DNA of 40,443 bases from an uncultured Oxalobacter sp. GTDB taxonomy: Bacteria > Pseudomonadota > Gammaproteobacteria > Burkholderiales > Burkholderiaceae_D. The notes beneath the pieces were generated by a model. The model was not told where the DNA came from, searched no databases, and worked only from the letters and a program-made list of their open reading frames with translations. The first letter of the stretch is position 1; the number at the start of each line of letters is the position of its first letter. The stretch covers positions 1 through 40,443 of the forward strand of contig CAJKQK010000011.1 in assembly GCA_905202055.1 (NCBI GenBank), in the 5' to 3' direction. Positions 8,282 through 17,028 of the stretch are shown here, piece after piece. The position numbers were made by a program, and so were the translations under genes.

Positions 8282-10549
8282 ATGAGCCGTTTTTTTGCAT
8301 CTTTTACGCCGTGTGTCTTATTCTCGTTGCTGGCTACGTTCTCAGCGAGTCTTGTTGTCTCTCCATCTGCACAGGCAAAATCCAAAAACAGTTCGGGCAC
8401 TAAAAAGAAAGTCGAACGTCCGCAACGCGTTGAAAACAAGGACGCGCCCACCATTCTTCAGGCTGAGCAAATAACGGGACGCCCTGCACGTGACTTGTAC
8501 CTCGATTATGAAGTCGAGGTTCAGCGTGACCAGACACTGTTGACGGGCGATCATGGCATCTTCCGCCAGGAAGAAAATGAAACCGAGTTAGTCGGGAATG
8601 TTTTCATACAACGGTTCGGTGACCAGTATACGGCTGAGCGTGCCAATCTGAATCTTGATACAGGTGAAGGCCAGCTGGTCAATACGACTTACAAATTCGA
8701 AGCGACAAACGGTCAGGGCAAAGCCAGCAAAATCGAACTTGTCGGCGATGACAAGACCAATATTTTCAAAAGCACTTACAGTACCTGTGAAGGGGTCAAT
8801 CCTGACTGGTATTTAAGTTCAAGCAAGCTTCATCTGGATAACACCCGTAACGTCGGTTATGCCACCAGTCCCGTGCTTTACTTCAAGGATGTGCCGATTA
8901 TGGGTGCACCGGCAATGACCTTTCCGATCAAGGCAGAGCGTAAATCCGGCGTTTTGCCTCCGACGGTGGGTATGACATCGAAAAGTGGCTTCGAAGTAAT
9001 CGCCCCTTATTACTTCAATCTTGCCCCCAATTATGACTTGACCATTTTCCCGCACCTGATTGCCCGGCGTGGGCTGCAAATGGGCGCCGAAGCCAGATAC
9101 ATGGGACAGAATTATTCCGGCATTACTTATGTTGAATATCTGCCGAACGACAAGGAAGCAGACCGGGACCGGTATTTCCTGTCAACCAAGCATCAGCAGG
9201 CTTTCAATAACGGCTTTTCATATTACTGGGATGTCAAGTCGGCTTCGGATGATAAATATCCGGATGACTTTTCCAATCCACAAAACCGTGACCTTCAAAG
9301 GCTGCTTTTGCGTGAAGGCGGATTCCAGCAAAGACTCGGTATCTGGAATGCAACCTTGCGCGCGACCAACTACCAGGTTCTACAGGATGCTGAAGCGCCA
9401 ATCATCAAACCTTTCGACCGATTGCCTCAATTGACCATCATCGGCGGCCAGGAAGATGTCCATGGTTTCGACTGGCAAATGTACACAGAAATGACCCGTT
9501 TCTGGTTATCCAATGAGTATCTGGACAAAATGCCTTTAAAGCAACAACAGGCACGGGGTAATCGTTTCATCATGAAACCGGAAATTTCTTATCCGATATA
9601 TCAAAGTGGCTTTTTCTTTACGCCAAAAGCGATTCTGAATTTGGCGAAATATGATCTGGATGAATCACCATATAATACCAAGTCACTGACACGCGTTCTG
9701 CCTACGGTCTCCCTTGATGGCGGCCTTATTTTCGAAAGAGACGCCTCTTTCTTCGGAAAGGGTATGATCCAGACGCTGGAACCGCGTTTGTTCTATGTTT
9801 ACACCCCGTATAAAGACCAAAGCAAGTATCCCATTTTCGATTCGGGTGAACCCAGCTTTGGATATCCGTTGCTGTTCACTGAAAACCGTTTCGATGGTTA
9901 TGACCGTGTTGCCGATGCCAATAATCTGACCGCAGCGGTAACATCACGATTCCTGGAAGAAAACGGCACAGAACGTATGCGTTTCACGATCGGACAGCGT
10001 TATTACTTCACGGATCAGCGCGTTTATCTGTATAACACGAACCTCCAGGAATCCCAGAATCGTTCTGATTTGCTGGTCATGGCCTGGGGAAAAATCCTGC
10101 CAACCTTTTCAGTGGATTCTGCGTTTCAGTACAATCAAAGTACCAGGAAAATGTACAGCGCAAACGTCAGTACCCAATGGAAACCCGGGCCGATGCAATT
10201 GCTGAACGCGGAATATCGCTATTTGAGAGATACTGTCGACTTTTATGGCAACAAGCTGGATCAGATCAATGTGTCCGGCCAATGGCCTATCGCCAAGCGC
10301 TGGTACGCTATCGGGCAAGTCAGCTATTCCCTTGCTGACAGCAAAGCGATTGAAAACATCTTCGGGTTTCAATATAACGCGGATTGCTGGATTTTCAGGC
10401 TGATGGCCCAACGTTATGTCACTTCATCGGTTGAAACGAATACAGCCCTGTACTTCCAGCTTGAACTGAAAGGTCTTTCCAGTATTGGTTCCAATCCTTT
10501 GAATGCCTTGCGTAAAAGTATTCCCGGATATGAACCACTTTCACCTTGA
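8282..10549 (+). CDS. lptD: LPS-assembly outer-membrane protein LptD
   Basis: LptD (755 residues) is the outer-membrane barrel that, with lipoprotein LptE, inserts LPS into the outer leaflet. A signal peptide spans about residues 1-32 (cleavage after AQA). A jellyroll OstA/LptD N-domain covers about 56-175, with the repeated EADxI/GNV-type strands. The large beta-barrel follows to the C-terminus. The mature protein has only two cysteines, C169 (STCEG) and C702 (NADCW), where E. coli has four, so at most one disulfide can join plug and barrel. The first gene of an lptD-surA-pdxA-rsmA cluster, the same order as in many proteobacteria. The start lacks a strong Shine-Dalgarno. Confidence 0.97.
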   Translation: MSRFFASFTPCVLFSLLATFSASLVVSPSAQAKSKNSSGTKKKVERPQRVENKDAPTILQAEQITGRPARDLYLDYEVEVQRDQTLLTGDHGIFRQEENETELVGNVFIQRFGDQYTAERANLNLDTGEGQLVNTTYKFEATNGQGKASKIELVGDDKTNIFKSTYSTCEGVNPDWYLSSSKLHLDNTRNVGYATSPVLYFKDVPIMGAPAMTFPIKAERKSGVLPPTVGMTSKSGFEVIAPYYFNLAPNYDLTIFPHLIARRGLQMGAEARYMGQNYSGITYVEYLPNDKEADRDRYFLSTKHQQAFNNGFSYYWDVKSASDDKYPDDFSNPQNRDLQRLLLREGGFQQRLGIWNATLRATNYQVLQDAEAPIIKPFDRLPQLTIIGGQEDVHGFDWQMYTEMTRFWLSNEYLDKMPLKQQQARGNRFIMKPEISYPIYQSGFFFTPKAILNLAKYDLDESPYNTKSLTRVLPTVSLDGGLIFERDASFFGKGMIQTLEPRLFYVYTPYKDQSKYPIFDSGEPSFGYPLLFTENRFDGYDRVADANNLTAAVTSRFLEENGTERMRFTIGQRYYFTDQRVYLYNTNLQESQNRSDLLVMAWGKILPTFSVDSAFQYNQSTRKMYSANVSTQWKPGPMQLLNAEYRYLRDTVDFYGNKLDQINVSGQWPIAKRWYAIGQVSYSLADSKAIENIFGFQYNADCWIFRLMAQRYVTSSVETNTALYFQLELKGLSSIGSNPLNALRKSIPGYEPLSP

Positions 10550-10602
10550 ATGAATTTTCCTATATAGTAAGAACCGAATTTCATCCTTGAAGGATCAGCC
10601 TT

Positions 10603-11982
10603 ATGTTTTTAGCAAATTTCTTTCGTCGCTGTCATGTTTCATATCCGGCGCTGATTTTAGCTTTCGGTATGCTTTTCTCAGCCTCTGTTTCTGCACAGGA
10701 CAATCAGGCCCAGCCATCCAGGCAGGTTGTAGTCGACTCCATTGCTGCAATCGTCAATAGCGATGTCATCACAAAAGGCGAATTGAATGAACGGGTTACA
10801 CTGGTGGAAGCCCAGCTGAAAAAACAGAATATCGCATTGCCTCCGCGTGCCGAATTTCAGAAACAGGTTCTTGAACACATGATCGTCGAAAGAGCCCAGT
10901 TACAACTGGCAAAAGATATGGGATTGCGGGTCGACGACACACAACTGGATCGTACGATCGCCTTGATGGCCGAACAGAATCATATGTCTCTTGCACAATT
11001 CAAACGTCAAACCGAGCAAAACGGGACACCATTTGAAACATTCAGGGAAAAGGTCCGTGAAGAAATCACGATGTCACGATTACGGGATCGTGAAGTCGTC
11101 AATAAAATCCAGATCAATGACGCCGAGGTGGACAATCTCATCGGTACCGACTCACAGCTCCAGATGCCGGAACAATTACGATTGGGCCATATCCTCGTCC
11201 GTATTCCCGAAAATGCGTCTCCGGAACAGATCGCCGAGAAACGGGCACGTGCTGAAAAAGTTCTGGACATCCTGAAAACGGGCGGCGATTTTCAACAAAC
11301 TGCCGCCAGTTATTCTGATGCAGATGAAGGCCTGAGCGGCGGAGACATCGGCTGGAGAAGTACGGATCGCCTGCCAAAATCGTTCGTAGATGCTTTGGCT
11401 GGTGTCAAACCGGGCAATGTAACAGGCATTATCAAAAGCCCTAACGGTTTTCACATCCTGAAAGTGCTGGACCGCCGTAAAATGACAAATGGAACAGAAT
11501 CTGCCGCAAGCGCAACCGCTGGAAATACCGTTCAGCAGATTCATGCCCGGCATATTCTTATCAAAGTGAACCAGCTGGTTTCCGCAGACGAGGCAAAACG
11601 GAAACTGATCGATCTGAAACAAAGAATCGTCAACAAATCAGCGACATTCGAGGAATTGGCCAAAACATATTCCAACGATGGTTCTGCCAGCCGCGGCGGT
11701 GATCTTGGCTGGATTTATCCTGGTGACACCGTACCTGAATTCGAAAAAGCCATGGTAGCGCTGAATCCCGGCGAAATCAGTGAACCGATCGAAACGCAAT
11801 TCGGGTTTCATCTGATTCAGGTTCTGGACAAGAAAACGGATGACGTCTCTGCCGAGAGAAAACGCATTGCCGCAAAACAGGCGTTAAGAGAGCGTAAAGT
11901 CGCCGAAGCCACTGAAGAATGGCTCCGCCAGCTGCGTGACAAGGCCTATGTCGAATATCGTCTGGACGAAAAACAACAATGA
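10603..11982 (+). CDS. surA: Periplasmic chaperone/peptidyl-prolyl isomerase SurA
   Basis: SurA (459 residues) escorts unfolded outer-membrane proteins, including LptD, through the periplasm. A signal peptide covers about residues 1-31 (cleavage after SVSA). A SurA_N chaperone domain (roughly 40-160) is followed by two parvulin domains: the first begins LRLGHILVRI and the second ARHILIKVN. Both carry the GGDIGW/GGDLGW and NGFHIL/FGFHLI blocks. AAGGA precedes the ATG. The stop overlaps the pdxA start (ATGA), so the two genes are translationally coupled. Confidence 0.97.
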   Translation: MFLANFFRRCHVSYPALILAFGMLFSASVSAQDNQAQPSRQVVVDSIAAIVNSDVITKGELNERVTLVEAQLKKQNIALPPRAEFQKQVLEHMIVERAQLQLAKDMGLRVDDTQLDRTIALMAEQNHMSLAQFKRQTEQNGTPFETFREKVREEITMSRLRDREVVNKIQINDAEVDNLIGTDSQLQMPEQLRLGHILVRIPENASPEQIAEKRARAEKVLDILKTGGDFQQTAASYSDADEGLSGGDIGWRSTDRLPKSFVDALAGVKPGNVTGIIKSPNGFHILKVLDRRKMTNGTESAASATAGNTVQQIHARHILIKVNQLVSADEAKRKLIDLKQRIVNKSATFEELAKTYSNDGSASRGGDLGWIYPGDTVPEFEKAMVALNPGEISEPIETQFGFHLIQVLDKKTDDVSAERKRIAAKQALRERKVAEATEEWLRQLRDKAYVEYRLDEKQQ

Positions 11983-13058
11983 CAAGGACGCCTGTCATTG
12001 CCATAACGGTAGGCGAGCCGGCCGGGATTGGTCCCGAAATCTCGATCCGGGGTGCATGGGAATGCCGTAAAAACGTCATTCCCGTTCTGATTGGCGATTA
12101 CGAATTTCTGGAAAAACTTGCACAAAAAATCGATCCGGATATCGTCCTGAAGCGCATTGATCGAATTAATGCGGAAACATTGGAGCCTTCATTTTGTCTG
12201 GACGAGATTTATGTTATCGACTGCCCGTTGAAACAGCCTGTGGCTCCGGGCAAGCTCAATCCAGCAAATGGAATTACCGTTCTGAACTCGCTCGATATCG
12301 CTATTGAAGGTGCCCTGAAAAGAACTTTCGACGCCATTGTAACGGCACCTGTACAAAAAAGCACGATTAACGATTCCGGTATAGCGTTTACGGGACATAC
12401 AGAATACCTTGCGGAAAAAACGGCTACCAAACAGGTTGTCATGATGTTGGCAGGTCCCACCAAACCCATGGGAAACGATATCCCTGGCTTTACCTTGAGA
12501 GTCGCTCTGGCAACTACTCATTTGCCGGTCAAAAGCGTTTCCAATGCCATCACGATTGCCTCTTTGACTGACATCCTCTCTATTATCGACAATGATCTCA
12601 GAAACAAATTCGGATTGGTTTCTCCCCGGATATTGGTCACCGGCCTGAACCCTCATGCTGGCGAAAACGGTTACCTTGGAATGGAAGAAATAGAAGTGAT
12701 TACCCCTGCACTGGAACAGGCCCGGAAAGCCGGTATTCAGGCTTTCGGCCCATATCCTGCAGATACTTTGTTCCAACCCCGTTATTTGCAGGATGCCGAC
12801 TGTATTCTTGCCATGTATCATGATCAGGGTTTGCCTGTACTGAAATTTGCCACGTTCGGACAAGGCGTCAACATCACTCTGGGACTTCCCATTATCCGGA
12901 CGTCTGTCGATCATGGTACCGCCCTGGATATCGCCGAAAAAGGCCTGGGTCTGGCCGGTCATGGCAGTATGATTGAAGCCATCAATATGGCTGCCGTGAT
13001 GGCAACTCACTGGCAAAACAATATTCATTCACAGGAAGATGAAACACATTCCCCGTAA
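11979..13058 (+). CDS. pdxA: 4-hydroxythreonine-4-phosphate dehydrogenase
   Basis: PdxA (359 residues) oxidises 4-phosphohydroxy-L-threonine in pyridoxal phosphate synthesis, using NAD+ and a divalent metal. The three metal-binding histidines are visible with exactly the spacing of the E. coli enzyme: H181 (TTHLPVK), H226 (NPHAGEN) and H281 (YHDQG). It is about 30 residues longer than E. coli PdxA, partly a charged C-terminal tail that overlaps rsmA by 20 bases. The start overlaps the surA stop. It is the third gene of the lptD-surA-pdxA-rsmA cluster. Confidence 0.96.
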   Translation: MTRTPVIAITVGEPAGIGPEISIRGAWECRKNVIPVLIGDYEFLEKLAQKIDPDIVLKRIDRINAETLEPSFCLDEIYVIDCPLKQPVAPGKLNPANGITVLNSLDIAIEGALKRTFDAIVTAPVQKSTINDSGIAFTGHTEYLAEKTATKQVVMMLAGPTKPMGNDIPGFTLRVALATTHLPVKSVSNAITIASLTDILSIIDNDLRNKFGLVSPRILVTGLNPHAGENGYLGMEEIEVITPALEQARKAGIQAFGPYPADTLFQPRYLQDADCILAMYHDQGLPVLKFATFGQGVNITLGLPIIRTSVDHGTALDIAEKGLGLAGHGSMIEAINMAAVMATHWQNNIHSQEDETHSP

Positions 13059-13809
13059 GAGATTCGGACAGAATTTCCTCAAAGATCAATCCGTTCTGGA
13101 CGATATCGTTTCGGCGATAGCCCCGCAACCGTCGGACCGCCTGCTGGAAATCGGCCCCGGAATGGGTGCCATGACGGAAAATCTGCTGCCTCATTTATCA
13201 CGGATGGACGTGATCGAACTGGACCGGGATCTGGTCATTTATCTGAAAAAACGTTTTCCGGCAGACAGGCTGACTATTCATCAGGGGGATGCCCTGTCTT
13301 TCGATCTCAGGACAATAGGCGCATCCAGAGAAAACAAATGGCGTATCGTCGGCAATTTGCCCTATAACATTTCGTCGCCTTTGCTGTTTCATTTGATGAA
13401 TTTTTCTTCGTGTATAGAAGACCAGCATTTTATGCTGCAGCGGGAGGTGGTAGAACGCATGGTAGCCGAACCGGGCAGCAAGGCTTATGGACGTCTTTCT
13501 GTGATGCTGCAATGGCAATACGATATGGAACTGCTCTTTATCGTTCCCCCGACTGCATTCGATCCGATGCCCCGGGTCGATTCAGCGATTGTCAGAATGA
13601 TTCCGCGTGAAAATCCGCCACCATGCTCGCTTGTCGGTCTTGAAAAAACAGTGACGCAGGCTTTTTCCCAAAGAAGAAAAATGCTGAGGAACAATCTGGC
13701 TCCCCTCTTTTCTGAATCCCGGCTGATTGAGTTGGGAGTCGATCCAACAAGACGGCCGGAAGATTTGACTGTGGATCAATTCATCCGGCTTGCCAATCAT
13801 CTGAACTGA
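13039..13809 (+). CDS. rsmA: 16S rRNA dimethyladenosine transferase (KsgA)
   Basis: RsmA/KsgA (256 residues) dimethylates A1518 and A1519 of 16S rRNA during 30S maturation, using S-adenosylmethionine. Motifs are in order: N-terminal RFGQNFLKD, SAM-binding motif I EIGPGMGAMT, the acidic VIELDRD of motif II, catalytic NLPYNISSP, and the C-terminal QRRKMLRNNL. The ATG lies inside the end of pdxA (20-base overlap), so translation is probably coupled. It is the last gene of the cluster. The usual apaG neighbour is absent and a convergent NhaR-type gene follows. Confidence 0.97.
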   Translation: MKHIPRKRFGQNFLKDQSVLDDIVSAIAPQPSDRLLEIGPGMGAMTENLLPHLSRMDVIELDRDLVIYLKKRFPADRLTIHQGDALSFDLRTIGASRENKWRIVGNLPYNISSPLLFHLMNFSSCIEDQHFMLQREVVERMVAEPGSKAYGRLSVMLQWQYDMELLFIVPPTAFDPMPRVDSAIVRMIPRENPPPCSLVGLEKTVTQAFSQRRKMLRNNLAPLFSESRLIELGVDPTRRPEDLTVDQFIRLANHLN

Positions 13810-13834
13810 GGCTTGCGCCTGGTCCTTGAATCTT

Positions 13835-14737
13835 TTAAAAGATTTTTCCCTTGTGAGCAGCCAGAATCGCTTCCACTGCAGCGTGCTTGATTTTCATTTC
13901 CGCTGAAATGGCGTAATACTGCTCCCTGACCTCTGTCAGCTCGCCGATTGGAACCGAGCGGAACTGGTCTTTCATTTCTTTCTCGAGTGCAATTGGAGCA
14001 TGGAACATGCCCAGTCCGTTGCGCCCGAATGTTTTCAGCAGTGCACTATCGGAAAATTCGCCCACGATGAATGGCCGGATATTATGAACTTCAAACCATT
14101 GATCCATTCGGGTTCTGATGGCATTTCCACGGGTCGGCAACAAGACTGGCGCTCCCGTAAGACATTCCGGGAAATTGGGGCGATATTGTTCCGCCAGTTC
14201 TTCGGAGCCGAACAGCCAGACAGGGCAATCCCCCAGTTCATGGCTGAAAACACGCAAACTGCTTCCCATATTGATCGGACGATCTGTCAAAACGACATCC
14301 AGTTTATGCAAAGCCAGATCCGCCAACAGTGTTTCGAACGAACCATCATAACACTCCATCCTGACGAATTGCGGCATATCAAGAGCAGCTTCAAGCAAAC
14401 GGTACGCAATCATTTTTGGCAATGAATCCGAAATCCCGACTGTCAGGCGCATGCTTTTCCCGATATCGTCTTCTGCCAGTGCTTCCTGCAACTGCTCACC
14501 CAGAAGAAAAATCTGGTCGGCATAATTCAAAGCCAGCCGCCCGGCCTCAGTCAGGACGAGACGTCTCCCCTGTGGGGCGAACAATGTCTTCCCAACTGCC
14601 TTTTCCAGCAGAGACAATTGCATGCTGATTGTCTGGACCGCAACGCCCAGTCTTTCAGCTGCACGCGTGACTCCGCCTTCTTTGGCAACCACCCAAAAAT
14701 AATAAAGATGTCTATAATTTAAGTTTAAAGCGCTCAT
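13835..14737 (-). CDS. nhaR: LysR-family activator, NhaR-like
   Basis: This 300-residue LysR-type regulator closely follows the NhaR pattern: NYRHLYYFWVVAKEGG starts the winged HTH, then AAERLGVAVQTISMQLSLLE forms the recognition region. A substrate-binding domain fills the rest. NhaR homologues sense Na+ and activate antiporter and surface genes. The chosen start at 14737 gives MSALNLNY, aligning with NhaR. An upstream ATG at 14773 would add 12 residues but leaves no room for a ribosome-binding site. No nhaA is adjacent, although a putative Na+/H+ antiporter lies 6 kb away. The target genes are not evident. Confidence 0.85.
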   Translation of the reverse strand: MSALNLNYRHLYYFWVVAKEGGVTRAAERLGVAVQTISMQLSLLEKAVGKTLFAPQGRRLVLTEAGRLALNYADQIFLLGEQLQEALAEDDIGKSMRLTVGISDSLPKMIAYRLLEAALDMPQFVRMECYDGSFETLLADLALHKLDVVLTDRPINMGSSLRVFSHELGDCPVWLFGSEELAEQYRPNFPECLTGAPVLLPTRGNAIRTRMDQWFEVHNIRPFIVGEFSDSALLKTFGRNGLGMFHAPIALEKEMKDQFRSVPIGELTEVREQYYAISAEMKIKHAAVEAILAAHKGKIF

Positions 14738-14846
14738 TGTTCTATTTTTTTGAAGTAACCTTACTATTATCATCCCTTTTTATTTCTTTTGGGAATGGCT
14801 AATATACTCAAAAAGCAATAAAGAAGTAATTAAGGAGTGAGTTTTT

Positions 14847-15206
14847 ATGGCACCAACTATCATTACCAAAGGTATCAAGGCCGGTGAGGCCATTCAGGAA
14901 TATATCCAGGAACGCATGGATTTTATGCTGTCGCATACCCAAAATAGCATCGACTATATTATGATTCGTTTATCAGATACAAACCGGATCAAGAGCGGCT
15001 TCAAGAAACGCTGCCTGATCCAGTTGTCTCTGCCCGGAATGTCTCCGATTGTCGTCACCGAATTTGCGGCTGACATGAAGAGTGCATTCGATTCTGCAAC
15101 CCGTCGGGCCTCCCGTCTCTTGAATAAAACATTGTCAAAAGCCAAAGAAATATCGCATACGACAATGCCGCTTTACATTAACAGGCCCATTCTGGATTTA
15201 AATTAA
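14847..15206 (+). CDS. HPF/RaiA-family ribosome-associated protein
   Basis: This 119-residue basic protein resembles the S30AE/HPF fold. It has an N-terminal strand (APTIITKGIKAG), a helix (AIQEYIQERMDFML) and a strand with IRLSD. The middle strands include KKRCLIQLSLPG, and a final helix is rich in alanine and arginine (AFDSATRRASRLLNK). This matches the short, divergent HPF/RaiA relatives that bind the 30S mRNA channel in stasis or stress. AAGGAG lies upstream of the ATG at a good distance. It is six bases before the Bax-inhibitor-1 gene, so the two probably form one transcript. Function on ribosomes is inferred from fold similarity only. Confidence 0.7.
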   Translation: MAPTIITKGIKAGEAIQEYIQERMDFMLSHTQNSIDYIMIRLSDTNRIKSGFKKRCLIQLSLPGMSPIVVTEFAADMKSAFDSATRRASRLLNKTLSKAKEISHTTMPLYINRPILDLN

Positions 15207-15212
15207 AATACA

Positions 15213-15902
15213 ATGACCAGACGTTACCGCTTCTACGATAACACCTCAGACAACGCCAACATCAGCACCGTACTGGACAGTTCGTCCAGACGTGTGCTCA
15301 GAAATACGTATTTTCTACTGTCCTTGTGTCTGGCATTCAGCGCCATTACGGCAGCGGCCACGATTGCGTTGCAATTGCCCTATCCGGGTTTTCTGATCAC
15401 AATCGTTGGCTACTTCGGTCTTTTGTTTCTGGTGACAAAAAACCGTAATAGCGGACTCGGTATCCTTTTTGTATTGGCATTGACGGGATTCATGGGCTAT
15501 ACGCTCGGCCCCATCGTCGGGTATTACTTGCGCCTTCCAAATGGCGCCCAGACAGTTATGATGGCCCTGGGAGGCACAGCCCTTATTTTCCTGGCCATGT
15601 CCGGTATCGCGCTTTTTTCCAAACGTGACTTTTCGTTTCTGGCCGGATTTTTGACAACAGGCATTCTGGTGGCTTTCTTTGCCGGTTTGATTGCCCTGTT
15701 TTTCGATATCCCGGCTTTGTCACTGGCCGTTTCGTCCGTTTTTGTTATATTGATGTCCGGCCTGATTTTGTATGAAACGAACAATATCGTTCGTCGTGGT
15801 GAAACAAATTACATTATGGCAACCGTTACCCTCTTCGTTGCCATTTTCAATCTTTTCACGAGCCTCTTGCAGTTGCTTGGATTCGCAAGCCGTTCAGATT
15901 AG
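15213..15902 (+). CDS. Bax inhibitor-1/YccA family membrane protein
   Basis: This 229-residue inner-membrane protein has about seven hydrophobic helices and the family's C-terminal YETNNIVRRGETNYI followed by a final NLFTSLLQLLG helix. YccA-type homologues modulate FtsH proteolysis of membrane proteins, and other BI-1 proteins act as pH-gated Ca2+ leaks. Which applies here cannot be read from sequence. The start lies six bases after the HPF-like stop with no clear Shine-Dalgarno, suggesting translational coupling. A strong terminator follows. Confidence 0.93.
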   Translation: MTRRYRFYDNTSDNANISTVLDSSSRRVLRNTYFLLSLCLAFSAITAAATIALQLPYPGFLITIVGYFGLLFLVTKNRNSGLGILFVLALTGFMGYTLGPIVGYYLRLPNGAQTVMMALGGTALIFLAMSGIALFSKRDFSFLAGFLTTGILVAFFAGLIALFFDIPALSLAVSSVFVILMSGLILYETNNIVRRGETNYIMATVTLFVAIFNLFTSLLQLLGFASRSD

Positions 15903-15920
15903 GGTCGCAATCATGAGCCT

Positions 15921-15959
15921 GGCCATCCTTCCTCGTACCAGTGAAGGATGGCCTTTTTT
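15921..15959 (+). terminator. Rho-independent terminator after the BI-1 gene
   Basis: A 10-bp perfect stem (GGCCATCCTT at 15921-15930, AAGGATGGCC at 15944-15953) with a 13-base loop is followed by six T residues (15954-15959). Confidence 0.9.
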
Positions 15960-16017
15960 ATAAATAAAACGGGAAAAAAATGTCGGCAAGGCTTACAATT
16001 CAAATGCTGGGAGTGTC

Positions 16018-17028
16018 ATGAAATCTTATCTTTCATATTTCACATCATCATTTATTGTTTGCGTTGCTGCATTTGTGGTTGGCTATGCTATTGGCGGAGC
16101 CGCAGCCATGGCGACTATTTTCTTTCTGACGGTTCTTGAAGTTGCCTTGTCGTTCGATAACGCCGTCGTCAACGCAGGGATTCTGAAACACTGGAGCCAC
16201 ATCTGGCGCCAGCATTTCCTTCTCTGGGGTATTTTCGTTGCCGTTTTCGGGATGAGGCTGGTTTTTCCACTCCTTATTGTCTGTGTCGCGGGACATATGG
16301 GGCCCATAGAAGCTCTCAACATTGCCTTGTATCAACCGCATGAATACAGCAGGATAATGGCATCAGCGCATCACGAAGTGGCCGCCTTTGGAGGTGTTTT
16401 CCTGTTGATGGTCTTTCTCAGTTTTTTTGTGGCACGACACAAAACCGAACACTGGCTGGCATTTATTGAAAAGCCGTTGACGCGCCTTGGCCAGATGGAA
16501 GCGATTCAGGCCGCCCTGACCCTGATCACCCTGACAGCGATCACTTACTTCGTTTCTCCCGATGAAAGATTTGAATTTCTTCTGGCCGGTATGTGGGGAC
16601 TTGTCGTCTATGTACTTACCAAAGGCGTGGCATCACTTCTGAGCCCTCACGATCAACAGATTGAACAGCATGTGGTTCATCAGGGCGTAGGCGGATTTCT
16701 TTATCTGGAATTGATAGATGCCAGCTTTTCATTCGATGGTGTTCTGGGCGCTTTTGCCATGACGAACAATTTGTTTATCATCGCATTGGGATTGGGAGCG
16801 GGAGCCATGTTTGTCCGCAGCTTCACCATCCTTCTTGTTGAAAAGGGAACTTTGAGCCACTATCGGTATCTGGAACATGGCGCTTTCTGGGCCATCGGTT
16901 CGCTGGCCTTTTTAATGCTTTTGGGAGTACTGTTTCCAGTGCCGGAAGCGATTACCGGTCTGATGGGAGCTTTGCTGATTATTGCCGCACTCGGCAGTTC
17001 CATCATCGCCAACCGGCGAAAATCATAA
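16018..17028 (+). CDS. DUF475/TerC-related integral membrane protein
   Basis: This 336-residue protein has about nine membrane helices and belongs to the DUF475 branch of the TerC superfamily. Two half-repeats carry the acidic signature: LEVALSFDNAVVNA (E41, D47, N48) near the N-terminus and IDASFSFDGVLGAFA in the second half. TerC relatives are linked to metal export or metal loading of secreted enzymes. No specific substrate is established for DUF475. GGGAG lies upstream of the ATG. Its last six bases overlap the convergent pit gene, leaving no room for a terminator between them. Confidence 0.85.
   Translation: MKSYLSYFTSSFIVCVAAFVVGYAIGGAAAMATIFFLTVLEVALSFDNAVVNAGILKHWSHIWRQHFLLWGIFVAVFGMRLVFPLLIVCVAGHMGPIEALNIALYQPHEYSRIMASAHHEVAAFGGVFLLMVFLSFFVARHKTEHWLAFIEKPLTRLGQMEAIQAALTLITLTAITYFVSPDERFEFLLAGMWGLVVYVLTKGVASLLSPHDQQIEQHVVHQGVGGFLYLELIDASFSFDGVLGAFAMTNNLFIIALGLGAGAMFVRSFTILLVEKGTLSHYRYLEHGAFWAIGSLAFLMLLGVLFPVPEAITGLMGALLIIAALGSSIIANRRKS

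Noticed and set aside
12189..13028. Minus-strand open frame (279 codons) antisense to pdxA
   Set aside because: pdxA has all metal ligands with correct spacing; this frame is a shadow.
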